A stretch of 64,000 nucleotides of DNA, taken from NCBI RefSeq assembly GCF_932294415.1, contig NC_065544.1, positions 37,194,310 through 37,258,309 of the forward strand, given 5' to 3'. The notes beneath the pieces were generated by a model. It saw only the letters and a list, made by a program, of their open reading frames with translations, ran no database searches and had not been told where the DNA came from. Within the stretch, counting starts at the first letter, position 1, and every line of letters starts with the position of its first letter. The DNA is from Quercus robur (lineage: Eukaryota > Streptophyta > Magnoliopsida > Fagales > Fagaceae). Below, in pieces: positions 52,960 through 62,430 of the stretch. A program made the translations under genes and the position numbers.

Positions 52960-55257
52960 ATGTCAAGTGACGCGTCGAGTGATCAGTCGTCAGTCCGCGA
53001 TGGAGCGGGCTACGACGAAGTCTTTGGCTCAGGTCAAGAGTCCGACGGCTTTTTGGAGTCGTCAGGAAGAGAAACGTCCGCCCAATCCCTTAGTATTGAT
53101 GTAGAGGACCGTGTTGAGGGAGTCAGGGAAGAGGTGTTAAGTGAGGTTGAGGTCGAGAGGATCGACAAGGAAGTTGTTGACGACGGGAACTGGGAGGAAG
53201 GTGTCGTAGAGGTAGATAGTGACGAAGATGGGGGTGACGGTAGCGAGGTTAGTAGTGACGGTAATGAGGATGAGGATGACGAAGAGTCCAGTGAGGGAAC
53301 TTCAGGGAGTTCTGGAGGTAACCGTCCCTTCATCCTTCCAGAGGAGTGGGCCGTCAATAAATTTCTCCCAAAGATGAGCAACAGAGTTTTTTCTGAGTTG
53401 CGTACCCGTTTTCAGATCCCGGATCATATTCCCCTCCGTCTCCCTAAAAAGAATGAGAAGTGTTATACAGGGAGAACGGCTGATGTGGGGATGTATGACG
53501 CCATGTTCGCAGCTGGCCTTAGGCTCCCACTGACGGCTTTACACCGTCAGCTGGTGGATTTCTTAGGATTGTCCGTCAGCCAGATCTCTCCGAATGCCTG
53601 GAGGATCTTTATTGGAGCTGAGGTTCTTTGGGGTCGCTTGAGTGGGGGGAACCGTCAACTTTCGCTAGACGAGTTCTTTTACTGCTACAGACCCCAGCAT
53701 AAAGTATCCGCCAAGGGGACATATCACTTTGCACCTCGTGAAAAGAACTTAAGATTGGTGTTTGATATGCCGGATTCAAATAGGAATTGGAAAAATAGAT
53801 TTTTCTTTGTTAAGGGGACGGACTGGGTGTGTCGTCCGGATGAATGGGATAAGTTGCCCGGGGGTTATTTTGATAACACTTGGGCTCATATTAGGGAGTC
53901 AGGTTGCCCCCGTCTCTTTCTTTTTACCGTCGCTTTTCATTTTCACCGTCTCTTTTTAACACTTTCCTTTTGTTTCAGCCATCACTCGTCCGGAGGTGTC
54001 TGACGAACAGAGGGATTTCATCCGTCGGATACTCACCATTTCACTTGAGCAACGTAGGTGTAGGGATTTGATAACCCTAGATACTCTACATTTGTATTGT
54101 GGTGGTCCTGAGCCGACGGTCGAAGCACGGAAGTTGGAAGAATTTTCAAGAAAACGTAAGAAAATGCGTTATTTAATCCGTCTGCTACTATTCATCCGTC
54201 AGATTACTTATCCGTTAGCTTTCTTTGTGCAGAGATGGAGGCTGCGAAGCAGAGGGTGAGGGCCGCTGCTGCTCGTAAGAAGGAAGAAGAAAAAGCGAAG
54301 GGGAAGGATGGAGCGTCAACTCCTCATTCCTCCTTGAAGGGCTCCATCAAGAGAAAATCTGACGGAAAGGATGATCCTCCTTCTAAGAAGGTGGCCGTCA
54401 CCCCTACGGACGTGCCCTCCCAGAAGTCACCTCCCAAGCTTAGTCACGGTGCTGGGAAAGGAGTGATGACTTCCTCTGGTCCTGTCATTGAGGGGCCCCG
54501 TTGCTTGCTGACCCACAAGGATCACGCTGTCGAGAGTCTGGAGTCTCTTATCAAACAGACGGATCTGGATCCTTGTGCTCAGCTTGGGACGGATGACCTG
54601 GGGGCGTCAGCCTTCTTTGATATTGCGCGGGTATGTTTCCTACTTTTGTTAACCTGATATTTTTCCTTGCTTAATAGCTGACGGTTGTGCTTCCTTCAGG
54701 CCTTAGTTCGTGTTAAAGCACTTCAAGACCGTTGCACGGCCAAAGAAGGCGTCGTCTCTCGGGTGAGGAGGCACAATTCCACCCTGATGGATCAGCAGGC
54801 GCAATACAAGGAGGCCGTCCGTCTCTTGAACACAGATCTGAAGGACGTGAAGGAGAAGCTGGGAGAAGCAGAGGGTGAGCAGAAGAAACTTGAGGAGGAG
54901 GTTTCGTCTCTGCGTGCGCAGGTGGTGACGGCTGGGACTGACGCAGTTGAAAAGTTTAAGACAACTCAGTCCTTCATCGACTCTTGTGCTGATTACTATG
55001 GCGCAGGTTTTGATGATTGTCTGAAGCAAGTGTCGTTAGCTCATCCGGAGCTGGATCTGTCTGGAATCACCATGGACACTTCCGTTCCAATGACTCCTGC
55101 TGCTGACAGAGATGACGAACCCCTCAGCTTGGATTCTTTGCTTAATGATGCTGGTGTTGTTTTGGCCCAGCCTGCTGTCGCTACCCCTGCTGGGCCTTCA
55201 GATCAGATTGTGAAGGATAAAGCTGACGGGGTCTCCAAGGACGCTCCTGCCACTTAA
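52960..55257 (+). CDS. Spliced antisense gene inside the Tat-type element, 691 aa
   Basis: Exons 52960-53902, 53979-54155, 54233-54630 and 54700-55257 have GT-AG borders, and phases join to one 691-aa frame ending TAA. Residues 40-115 are very Asp/Glu/Ser-rich. Residues about 120-315 contain MYDAMFAAGLRLPLTALHRQ, SPNAWRIFIG and LSLDEFFYCYRP, the pattern of the plant 'putative gypsy-type transposase' family (Pfam PF04195, a name of unproven meaning). A Lys/Arg-rich stretch (about 385-430, SIKRKSDGK) resembles a nuclear signal. Residues about 507-590 look coiled-coil (DLKDVKEKLGEAEGEQKKLE). The tail is Asp/Ser/Pro-rich. No catalytic motif was recognised. ATG 52960 was preferred over a GTG at 52933. 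It converges on Gag-Pol. Function unknown; a nuclear or regulatory role is a guess. Confidence 0.82.
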
Positions 55258-56198
55258 CCCTTTATTAGTTGTAATTTTTAAACAATGTCTTCAAGTGCCC
55301 GTATGTTTGTTGGGCTTTTTTGTTTGTAATTCAATCTATCCCTTGTTGTCCGTCATATAAACTTGACTTTTTATTTGATTAATTTTAATGAGATCGCCCA
55401 TTATTTTTTGTATTTAGCCTTTTTGATTAGCTCGTTATCTTTACAGGCTTGTTGGTTGGAGAAACTTATTTGTAAGTAGTCTCATTTTTTGGTAAGACCG
55501 TCAATAAGTTGACCGTCTACCATATAAATTTTTCATCCATTGGACCGTCAGTTTTGAAGGCTCGATCCATATGAGAACTCTATTTATTGGACCGTTAGCT
55601 TTTAGCTTTAGCTTTTTCGGTCCGTTGTTTTGATGGCCGTTAGCCTCGATGCCTTTTGACATCTCTGTTGGACCGTCAGTTTTGAAGGCTCGATCCATAT
55701 GAGCTCTTATTTGTTGGTCCGTCAGCTTTTAACTTTAGCCTTTTCGGACCGTTATCTTTATGGCCATTAGCCTTGATGTCTTTTGACATCTCCATTGGTC
55801 CGTCGGTTTTGAAGGCTCGATCCAAATGATAACTCTATCTATTGGACCGTCAGCTTTTAGCTTTAGCCTTCTCGAACCATTGTTTTCTTTGGCTTTTTAG
55901 CCTCGATGCCTTAACATCTTTCATTAGTCCGTCAGGCTTTTCCTTAGTCCGTGAGTTATGGACTTAGTCGTTCTTGGGTCGTAAACTTAGTGGACCGTCG
56001 GAGGAAAAATATACTTCAATGATTTCTGAATAAAACTCCTCTTATTGCCATGCATTTAAATAAAAGTAATTAAAACCAAACCCTGACCCTTGGGCTAAAA
56101 AAAAGTATTGTCGAAAAAACTAAAGCAAACGATAAATCTGAGGAGTTAAACTATAATTTGCTAAAAAGTAAAAGAAATTGGTCTTCATGCCGCTGCTT
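55258..56198. repeat. Spacer between convergent Tat genes with three ~127-bp repeats
   Basis: Three units starting TTGG(A/T)CCGTC at 55540, 55668 and 55795, each with 'ttttgaaggctcgatcca', 'cagcttttagctttagc' and 'tttgacatct'-like blocks. CCGTCA is frequent. This is where the antisense transcript and the Gag-Pol transcript should both end or overlap. No ORF of note. Confidence 0.8.
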
Positions 56199-59100
56199 CT
56201 ATTGGTAGTACTTCCGTAGGTGCTCGGTGTTCCATGGATGTGGTAGCTTCTGTCCCTCCAATGTTTCAAGGTGGTAAGTACCTTTTCTCTGCCACGACGA
56301 GATTCGGTAAGGACCTTCCCAATTGGGGCCGAGTTTCCCTTGGGTAGGGTCTCTAGCGGCGCCCATGACCTTCCTAAGAACAAGGTCTCCGACTTGGAAG
56401 TCTCTGTGTCGGACCCGAGAGTTGTAGTATTTGGCCATGCGATCCTGGTACCTAGCGAGCCTTTGTTCTGCTGCTGCCCTGATCTCATCCACTAGGTCGA
56501 GCTGTAGTCGCATAGCTTCATCGTTTTTGTCCTCATCATGGTTGTGTACCCTATAGCTTGCGAGTCCGACTTCTGCCGGGATGACTGCTTCGCTTCCGTA
56601 CGTCAGGCGGAACGGTGTCTCTCCTGTTGGTGTTCTTGCCGTCGTCCTGTATGCCCATAGTACACTTGGCAATTCTTCGGGCCATATACCCTTTGCCCCC
56701 TCGAGCCGAGTCTTGATGATCTTGAGCAAGGATCGGTTTGTGACTTCGACTTGGCCATTAGCTTGAGGGTGGGCGGGGGAGGAGTAATGGTTCCTTATTC
56801 CCAACTGTGAGCAAAAATCCCGGAACTGGTCGTTGTCGAACTGTCTCCCGTTATCCGAGACAAAGACTCTAGGAATGCCAAACCTGCATACGATGCATCT
56901 CCAGACGAAGCTCCGAACGTTTTTCTCCGTAATCGTGGCTAATGCTTCAGCTTCCACCCATTTCGTGAAATAGTCGATGCCTACTACCAGGAATTTCAGC
57001 TGCCGCATAGCTGTAGGGAACGGTCCCATAATGTCTAATCCCCATTGTGCGAACGGCCATGGGGCTGTCATTGGGGTCAGCTCTTCGGTTGGTTGTCTAA
57101 TGATATTGCTGAACCGTTGGCATTTGTCGCAGGCCCTGACATAGGCTTCGGCGTCCTTCTGCATGGTGGGCCAATAATACCCTGCTCGTACAAGCTTGTG
57201 TACCAATGATCTGGACCCTGAGTGGTTTCCGCAGATTCCTTCATGTACTTCTCTCATGACGTAGTCCGCCTCTTCCGCACCCAAGCATCTCAGATACGGT
57301 CGGGAGAAACCTCTCTTGTATAGGACGTCTTTTATCAGGACGAACCTTGCCGCCCGGACTTTAAGTTTCCTTGCGGCTTCCTTCTCGTCCGGTAAGACCC
57401 CGTTTTTTAGGTACGAAACCAACGGCGCTGCCCAGCCGCTGTCGGAGCATATTTCCTGCATATTGCTGAGATCTATTAGCGGGGAAAGCTGTACAAAGGA
57501 GAGTACATTACCAGGGACGATCATTCGTTCTGCTGAGGCGGCCTTCGCGAGACGATCCGCTCGCTCGTTTTCCTCTCTGGGAATCTGGATGATTTTGGCT
57601 TCTAGGTCGCCCACTCTTGTCCTTACTTCGTCAAAGTACTTCTTCATCTTTTCGCTCTTGCACTCGTAGTCACCATTTATCTGGTTGGTGATGACCTGTG
57701 AATCGCAGTAGACGACTACCCTTGCGGCTCCTGCTGCTTTGGCGAGGTCGAGTCCTGCTATTAGTGCCTCATATTCTGATTCATTATTGGTGGCGGGAAA
57801 GTTTAGACGGACCATACATTCAATGGTGTCTCCTTCAGGTGATAGTAACACAATGCCGGCCCCTGCGGCTTGCCTGTTGGATGATCCGTCCGTATGTATG
57901 CTCCATTGAGGGGACTCTGCTGCCCCCTGGTCCTCGTCATGGGTGAACTCAGCTATAAAGTCGGCGACAGCCTGTCCCTTGATGGCGGTCCGCGGACGAT
58001 ACTGAATGTCAAATTCGCTCAGCTCGATTGCCCATAATGCCAGCCGGCCCGCGGCCTCGGGGCTGCTCATTGCTCGCCGTAAAGGCTTGTCCGTCAGGAC
58101 ATTTACCGTGTGAGCTTGGAAGTACGGTTTGAGCTTTCGGGCTGCTGTAACCAATGCGAAGGCAAGTTTTTCCATCGGCGGGTATCTTTCCTCGGCACCG
58201 CGAAGCGCTCGGCTTGCGTAGTATACGGGTTTTTGCACTCTTTCTTCTTCTCTCATCAGGGCTGCGCTAACAGCTGCGGGGGAGACGGCCAGATAGAGAA
58301 AAAGCTCTTCTCCCGGCTGCGATGGGCTCAACAACGGTGGAGAGGAGAGGTAAATCTTCAATTCTTCGAACGCTTGCTGGCATTCGTTGGTCCATTCAAA
58401 GGATTTTTTCAATGTCCGGAAGAAGGGCAAACACTTGTCCGTTGCTCTCGACACGAACCTGTTGAGTGCCGCTATTTTTCCATTTAGGCTCTGTACCTCC
58501 TTTATACTTCTTGGTGGTGTCATTTCTATAATGGCTCGGATCTTATCCGGGTTCGCCTCGATTCCCCTTTGAGACACCATGAATCCCAAGAATTTTCCTG
58601 CCGTTACTCCAAAGGCGCATTTCCCTGGGTTGAGCTTCATATTATAGGAGCGGAGTGTATCAAATGTTTCTTTGAGATCTCCTAGATGATCTTCCTCCCT
58701 CCGGCTCTTAACTAGCATATCGTCCACGTAGACCTGGACATTCCTTCCAATCTGTTGTGCGAACATTTTGTTCATGAGCCTTTGGTACGTTGCGCCTGCG
58801 TTCTTTAAGCCGAAGGGCATGACCTTGTAACAGAATAGGCCTTGGCTGGTTACGAACGATGTTTTCTCCTGGTCGGCTTCGTGCATTCGGATTTGGTTGT
58901 ATCCTGAAAAAGCGTCCATGAAGCTCAGCAACTGGTGTCGGGCCGTGGAATCAACTAGGACATCGACCCTGGGTAGGGGGTAGCTATCCTTGGGGCAAGC
59001 TTTGTTAAGGTCGGTGAAGTCCACACACATCCGCCATTTCCCGCTCGCTTTCTTCACCATTACTACATTTGCCAACCAGTCGGGATAGTACACTTCCCTG

Positions 59101-61418
59101 ATGAAGCTTGCTTCCCGTAACTTTCTGACTTCCTCTGCTATGGCTCGGTCTCGCTCCGGGGCAAACACCCTCTTCTTTTGTCTGATGGGTGAAAAGGCGG
59201 GCGACACATTCAGCTTATGCACCATGATTGAAGGATCTATTCCTGGCATATCTTCATGACCCCATGCGAATACGTCTTGATTTTGCCTAAGGAATGTTAT
59301 GAGCTCTTGACGGGTCGTGAGGCTAGCGAGTGTTCCAATTTTGGTCGTTCGGCCAGGATCGGAACTGTCAAGAGGTATTTCTTCTAGCTTCTCAACCGGC
59401 TCCGTCACCGTCCGGTGTTCTTCTATACTTAAAGTCTGAACCTGATCCTCCATTTCCACCATGGCTATGTAACATTCGCGCGCGGCCATCTGACTCCCGC
59501 GCAATTCCCCTACTCCGTAGTCAGTTGGGAACTTAATCATCAGGTGGTAGGTGGAGGTTACTGCCTTCCATGAGTTGAGCGTGGGTCGCCCGAGAATAGC
59601 GTTGTAAGCTGATGAGCAATCAACAACCAAGAACGTCACGTCCCTGGCTATCTGTTGGGGGTAATCACCCACAACTACGGATAAGGTGACCGCGCCCAGT
59701 GGGAATACTCGGCTCCCGCCGAAGCCGACAAGTGGGGCATTTGTTGGGATCAGTCGCCCCCTGTCGATTCTCATCTGCTGGAACGCGGTGTAGTATAAGA
59801 TATCCGCTGAACTGCCATTGTCGACGAGCACCTGGTGCATATTGTAATCTCCTACACGCAAGCTGACGACGAGTGCATCGTCATGTGGATGGTGAAGGCG
59901 TCGTGCGTCTTCTTCTGAGAATCCGATTATGGGACCTTCTCTTCTTGCTATCTTCGGCACGGCTCCCGTCAGTTGAACATTCTGTATCATCCGGAGATAG
60001 GTCTTACGGGCCTTTTTGGATGACCCGGCAGCGGTCATCCCTCCTACGATCATCCTTATATCCCCAATTGGGGGTCTTGGTCGCTCGTTGTCCCGTCGGG
60101 GGTGCTGGTCTTGTGCGGGGGGATCCGCCCTCTCCTTGCTAACGAATCTCTGCAGCTTTCCTTGTCTAATAAGGGCTTCAATCTGCTGCTTGAGGTCATA
60201 ACAATCTGCTGTGTCGTGGCCGTGGTCGCGGTGAAATCGGCAGTACTTATCTCGGGAACGTTTGTTGGGGTCGCTCTTCAGCTTTCCTGGGAACGTCAGC
60301 GATTCCTCGTCCTTGATCTGCATAAGGACTTGATCTATCGGGGCTGTTAGCGGAGTGAAGCTTGTGAACCTTCCCCCCGGGGGCTTAGGGCGTCTTTCGT
60401 CCCTTCGGTCCGTGGTTCTTGCCTTCTTTCGGTTTTGGTCCTGCCGTTCTCTTTTTCTAGGCCTCTCTTCCCGAGCTAAGAGTGCATCTTCAGCGTTCAT
60501 ATACTTTGTGGCACGATAAAGCACTTCCGACATGGTTTTTGGGTCGTTTTTGTATATGGAGAACAAAAACTTGCCCTTCTTTAAACCATTTGTAAATGCC
60601 GCGACAAGTATCTTGTCGTCAGCTTCGTCGATCGAGAGCGCCTCTTTGTTAAAGCGGGAGATGTAGGCTCTTAGAGTTTCGTCTTCCCGCTGCTTCATAC
60701 TCATCAAGCAAGCCGTAGATTTCTTGTACCGATGGCCTCCAATAAAGTGTGCGGTAAACTGAGCGCTGAGTTCTTTGAAGGTGCTGATGGAGTTTGGGGC
60801 CAGTCGACTGAACCAAATCCTTGCTGCGCCCTTTAGCGTTGTAGGGAAGGCCCTGCACATGATGGCGTCCGCTACTCCTTGAAGGTGCATTAGGGTTTTG
60901 AAGGTCTCCAGGTGGTCCAGTGGGTCCTTGACCCCGTCATAACTGTCTATCTGCGGCATGCGGAACTTACTTGGCAACGGGTAGGAGTTGACGGTAGTGG
61001 TGAATGGTGAGTCCGTTCGGTTGACAAGGTCGTCCAGGTCGCTCGATACTCGTCCCTTGAGAGCATTCATCATAACCTCCATTTGTTCCTTCATGGCTTG
61101 CATCTCCGCGAGAACGAGGGGCGGAGTGGTTTCCGCGAGGGAGGGGATGCTCGTGTTCTGCCGTTCAGGTTTGCTCGGGGCGTTGCTGGCCTGGGGTCCT
61201 TCCTGGTTTCTCCTGTCAGCGCTGGTTCCTTCCTGTTCTGCTCCTTGGTTGTTGGGAGCTGCATTCTTCTGTCTCAATTGCTCTTCTAGGTCGTGATTTT
61301 GCTTCGTGAGGCGCTCCACGGCAGCGGCGAGCGTCCTCACCTGTCTTTCAAGCGCGGTTGTAGGAGTTTCTTCCTCTTGAATGTCGTTGTTGGTCGCCAT
61401 TGAGCGAGTGAGTACCAT
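56199..61418 (-). CDS. Gag-Pol polyprotein of the Tat-type Gypsy element, intact
   Basis: 1739 aa from the Met at 61418 (MVLTRSMATN); the longer reading from 61505 runs from the LTR through the primer site. Gag at about 150-320, including DPLDHLETFKTLMHLQG. A zinc-binding motif CRFHRDHGHDTADC is at 393-406. Aspartic protease VDNGSSADIL has Asp533. RT includes MDAFSGYNQI (Asp835) and YVDD (897-900). A first RNase H lies at about 1035-1155. A second, archaeal-type RNase H, DGSS...NNESEYEAL...CDSQ, spans 1172-1296. Integrase has an H2C2 zinc site (His1392, His1399, Cys1430, Cys1433) and the catalytic triad Asp1462, Asp1522, Glu1558 (D-35-E). No stop or frameshift; all catalytic residues are present. 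The linkage of two RNase H domains marks the Tat group. Confidence 0.95.
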   Translation of the reverse strand: MVLTRSMATNNDIQEEETPTTALERQVRTLAAAVERLTKQNHDLEEQLRQKNAAPNNQGAEQEGTSADRRNQEGPQASNAPSKPERQNTSIPSLAETTPPLVLAEMQAMKEQMEVMMNALKGRVSSDLDDLVNRTDSPFTTTVNSYPLPSKFRMPQIDSYDGVKDPLDHLETFKTLMHLQGVADAIMCRAFPTTLKGAARIWFSRLAPNSISTFKELSAQFTAHFIGGHRYKKSTACLMSMKQREDETLRAYISRFNKEALSIDEADDKILVAAFTNGLKKGKFLFSIYKNDPKTMSEVLYRATKYMNAEDALLAREERPRKRERQDQNRKKARTTDRRDERRPKPPGGRFTSFTPLTAPIDQVLMQIKDEESLTFPGKLKSDPNKRSRDKYCRFHRDHGHDTADCYDLKQQIEALIRQGKLQRFVSKERADPPAQDQHPRRDNERPRPPIGDIRMIVGGMTAAGSSKKARKTYLRMIQNVQLTGAVPKIARREGPIIGFSEEDARRLHHPHDDALVVSLRVGDYNMHQVLVDNGSSADILYYTAFQQMRIDRGRLIPTNAPLVGFGGSRVFPLGAVTLSVVVGDYPQQIARDVTFLVVDCSSAYNAILGRPTLNSWKAVTSTYHLMIKFPTDYGVGELRGSQMAARECYIAMVEMEDQVQTLSIEEHRTVTEPVEKLEEIPLDSSDPGRTTKIGTLASLTTRQELITFLRQNQDVFAWGHEDMPGIDPSIMVHKLNVSPAFSPIRQKKRVFAPERDRAIAEEVRKLREASFIREVYYPDWLANVVMVKKASGKWRMCVDFTDLNKACPKDSYPLPRVDVLVDSTARHQLLSFMDAFSGYNQIRMHEADQEKTSFVTSQGLFCYKVMPFGLKNAGATYQRLMNKMFAQQIGRNVQVYVDDMLVKSRREEDHLGDLKETFDTLRSYNMKLNPGKCAFGVTAGKFLGFMVSQRGIEANPDKIRAIIEMTPPRSIKEVQSLNGKIAALNRFVSRATDKCLPFFRTLKKSFEWTNECQQAFEELKIYLSSPPLLSPSQPGEELFLYLAVSPAAVSAALMREEERVQKPVYYASRALRGAEERYPPMEKLAFALVTAARKLKPYFQAHTVNVLTDKPLRRAMSSPEAAGRLALWAIELSEFDIQYRPRTAIKGQAVADFIAEFTHDEDQGAAESPQWSIHTDGSSNRQAAGAGIVLLSPEGDTIECMVRLNFPATNNESEYEALIAGLDLAKAAGAARVVVYCDSQVITNQINGDYECKSEKMKKYFDEVRTRVGDLEAKIIQIPREENERADRLAKAASAERMIVPGNVLSFVQLSPLIDLSNMQEICSDSGWAAPLVSYLKNGVLPDEKEAARKLKVRAARFVLIKDVLYKRGFSRPYLRCLGAEEADYVMREVHEGICGNHSGSRSLVHKLVRAGYYWPTMQKDAEAYVRACDKCQRFSNIIRQPTEELTPMTAPWPFAQWGLDIMGPFPTAMRQLKFLVVGIDYFTKWVEAEALATITEKNVRSFVWRCIVCRFGIPRVFVSDNGRQFDNDQFRDFCSQLGIRNHYSSPAHPQANGQVEVTNRSLLKIIKTRLEGAKGIWPEELPSVLWAYRTTARTPTGETPFRLTYGSEAVIPAEVGLASYRVHNHDEDKNDEAMRLQLDLVDEIRAAAEQRLARYQDRMAKYYNSRVRHRDFQVGDLVLRKVMGAARDPTQGKLGPNWEGPYRISSWQRKGTYHLETLEGQKLPHPWNTEHLRKYYQ

Positions 61419-61478
61419 GTAACTCTCTTGTCTTGAAAGCGAGAACGTGCTAAAGCGTTTCCCACAGACGGCGCCAAC

Positions 61479-62015
61479 TGATGATACTGGAAACAATACC
61501 ACCAATGAGTCGCACGCTCCTCACTCGATCGCAAATGGCACCTGCACAACGAAAAGAAATAACCTAGCAGAGAGCACCGGTGTGGTACCGGCCGAATACC
61601 CTCCGAAGGTCAAGTTAGAACTATTCTCACTGCTCTAGAGTGCTAGAGAGGGTAAAATTACGCGTACCTTGGATCACGAGGGTGTTAAGGTTTTTATAGT
61701 AGCAAGGGTCATCCTTCTTTTCCTTGGAGTAGAAGTCTTTTCCTTATAGGAGTCCTTTTGGGCGTATTTTCCGGGATCCTTTCCTTATAGGAGTCCTTTT
61801 GAATATTCTCTAGCGTGGGGAACAAGTCAACTTTTGACTTATACGATTGGTCCGTCAGCCTCAATGTATCTCCTTCAGCTTTTTGGGCGTCACTTGGTGA
61901 AACCGTCAATCATTGGGGGTCTGTTGCTACATCCGTCAGTCATCGATCCGTCTATTTATGTATGGAAGGCAGCGTAGCACCGTTAGTCTGAGGCTCTCTC
62001 CTTTTATCCTCGTCA
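61479..62015 (-). repeat. 5' LTR of the Tat-type element
   Basis: 537 bp; drives the Gag-Pol transcript. On the minus strand TATAAAAA lies at 61698-61691, a plausible core promoter with the start about 30 bp further in. Confidence 0.95.
61691..61698 (-). promoter_or_regulatory. TATA box in the Tat 5' LTR
   Basis: Minus-strand CTATAAAAACC, about 210 bp upstream of the LTR end. Copied identically in the other LTR. Confidence 0.5.
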
Positions 62016-62020
62016 CATAT

Positions 62021-62362
62021 TGGTCATGACATAATGAGATTCTCTTACTAGACCTTACCACCTCAAGAACAAGGAAGTATTTCAAAGGTTTAAGGTTAGT
62101 CAAGACAGATTGTAGATCATTAATTATTGGCTGTCAAAAATGTCATCCATGATCAGACTTAGATTGGGAGAAGCCATGACCCGCGAGATTAGTGGAAATT
62201 TTGGGCAAACCATTACCTAGATGCTTCGTTTTAGTTGATCATAGGACTCGTTGAGTTTTCAAATTTGATGTGACTCCCCACTTGCTGTGAAAACGTGGTG
62301 GGAGTGTGATATAATTCTCGTCATGTAGCTCACCATTAAGAAAGACATTATTGAGACTTCAC
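62021..62362 (-). pseudogene. Copia RT N-terminal remnant
   Basis: The minus strand reads NNVFLNGELHDENYITLPP, equivalent to the Copia 'VxNAFLHGDLxExVYMxxPPG' motif, then LVLEVVRSSKRISL. It breaks at the Tat insertion point and resumes at 51995. It contains stops, and the YVDD region has been lost. Confidence 0.75.
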
Positions 62363-62430
62363 ATTCAGTAAGTCTTCGTAAGTTACATGTCGTATAACTC
62401 ATCTCCTCAAACAGGTATTCTAACATATAG

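Larger units (their letters stand above)
51996..62015 (-). mobile_element. Young, apparently intact Ty3/Gypsy element, Tat type, 10.0 kb
   Basis: Two 537-bp LTRs (51996-52532 and 61479-62015), TG...CA, flanked by CATAT at 51991-51995 and 62016-62020. By eye the LTRs differ at one base (ggtactgg / ggtaccgg). The primer site TTGGCGCCGTCTGTGGGAA follows the 5' LTR (about 61460-61478) and the purine tract AGAGTAGGGGGCAAC precedes the 3' LTR (52533-52547). The minus strand has a complete Gag-Pol ORF; the plus strand carries a spliced antisense gene. A second (archaeal-type) RNase H and an antisense ORF between pol and the 3' LTR are traits of the Tat group (Grande- and Retand-like). Everything needed for autonomous movement appears present. 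Confidence 0.95.
50983..62425 (-). mobile_element. Decayed Copia element split by the Tat-type element
   Basis: A 215-bp 3' LTR (50983-51197, TG...CA) and the start of a matching 5' LTR (62425 down to about 62363) share a 5-bp duplication, TATAG, at 50978-50982 and 62426-62430. A classic purine tract (TTGAGGGGGAGTG) abuts the 3' LTR. Most of the 5' LTR, gag, integrase and the start of pol have been deleted: LTR sequence joins RT sequence directly after 'tgaatgt'. The remaining pol is cut at 51995/62016 by the Tat-type insertion. Confidence 0.85.

Noticed and set aside
57316-61296. Plus-strand ORFs of 60-125 codons opposite Gag-Pol
   Set aside because: They are shadows of a long, GC-rich real frame; no splice logic or motifs were seen.
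61419-61505. Upstream 29-codon extension of the Tat Gag-Pol
   Set aside because: It is translated from LTR sequence and the primer-binding site; the Met at 61418 follows them and is the natural start.
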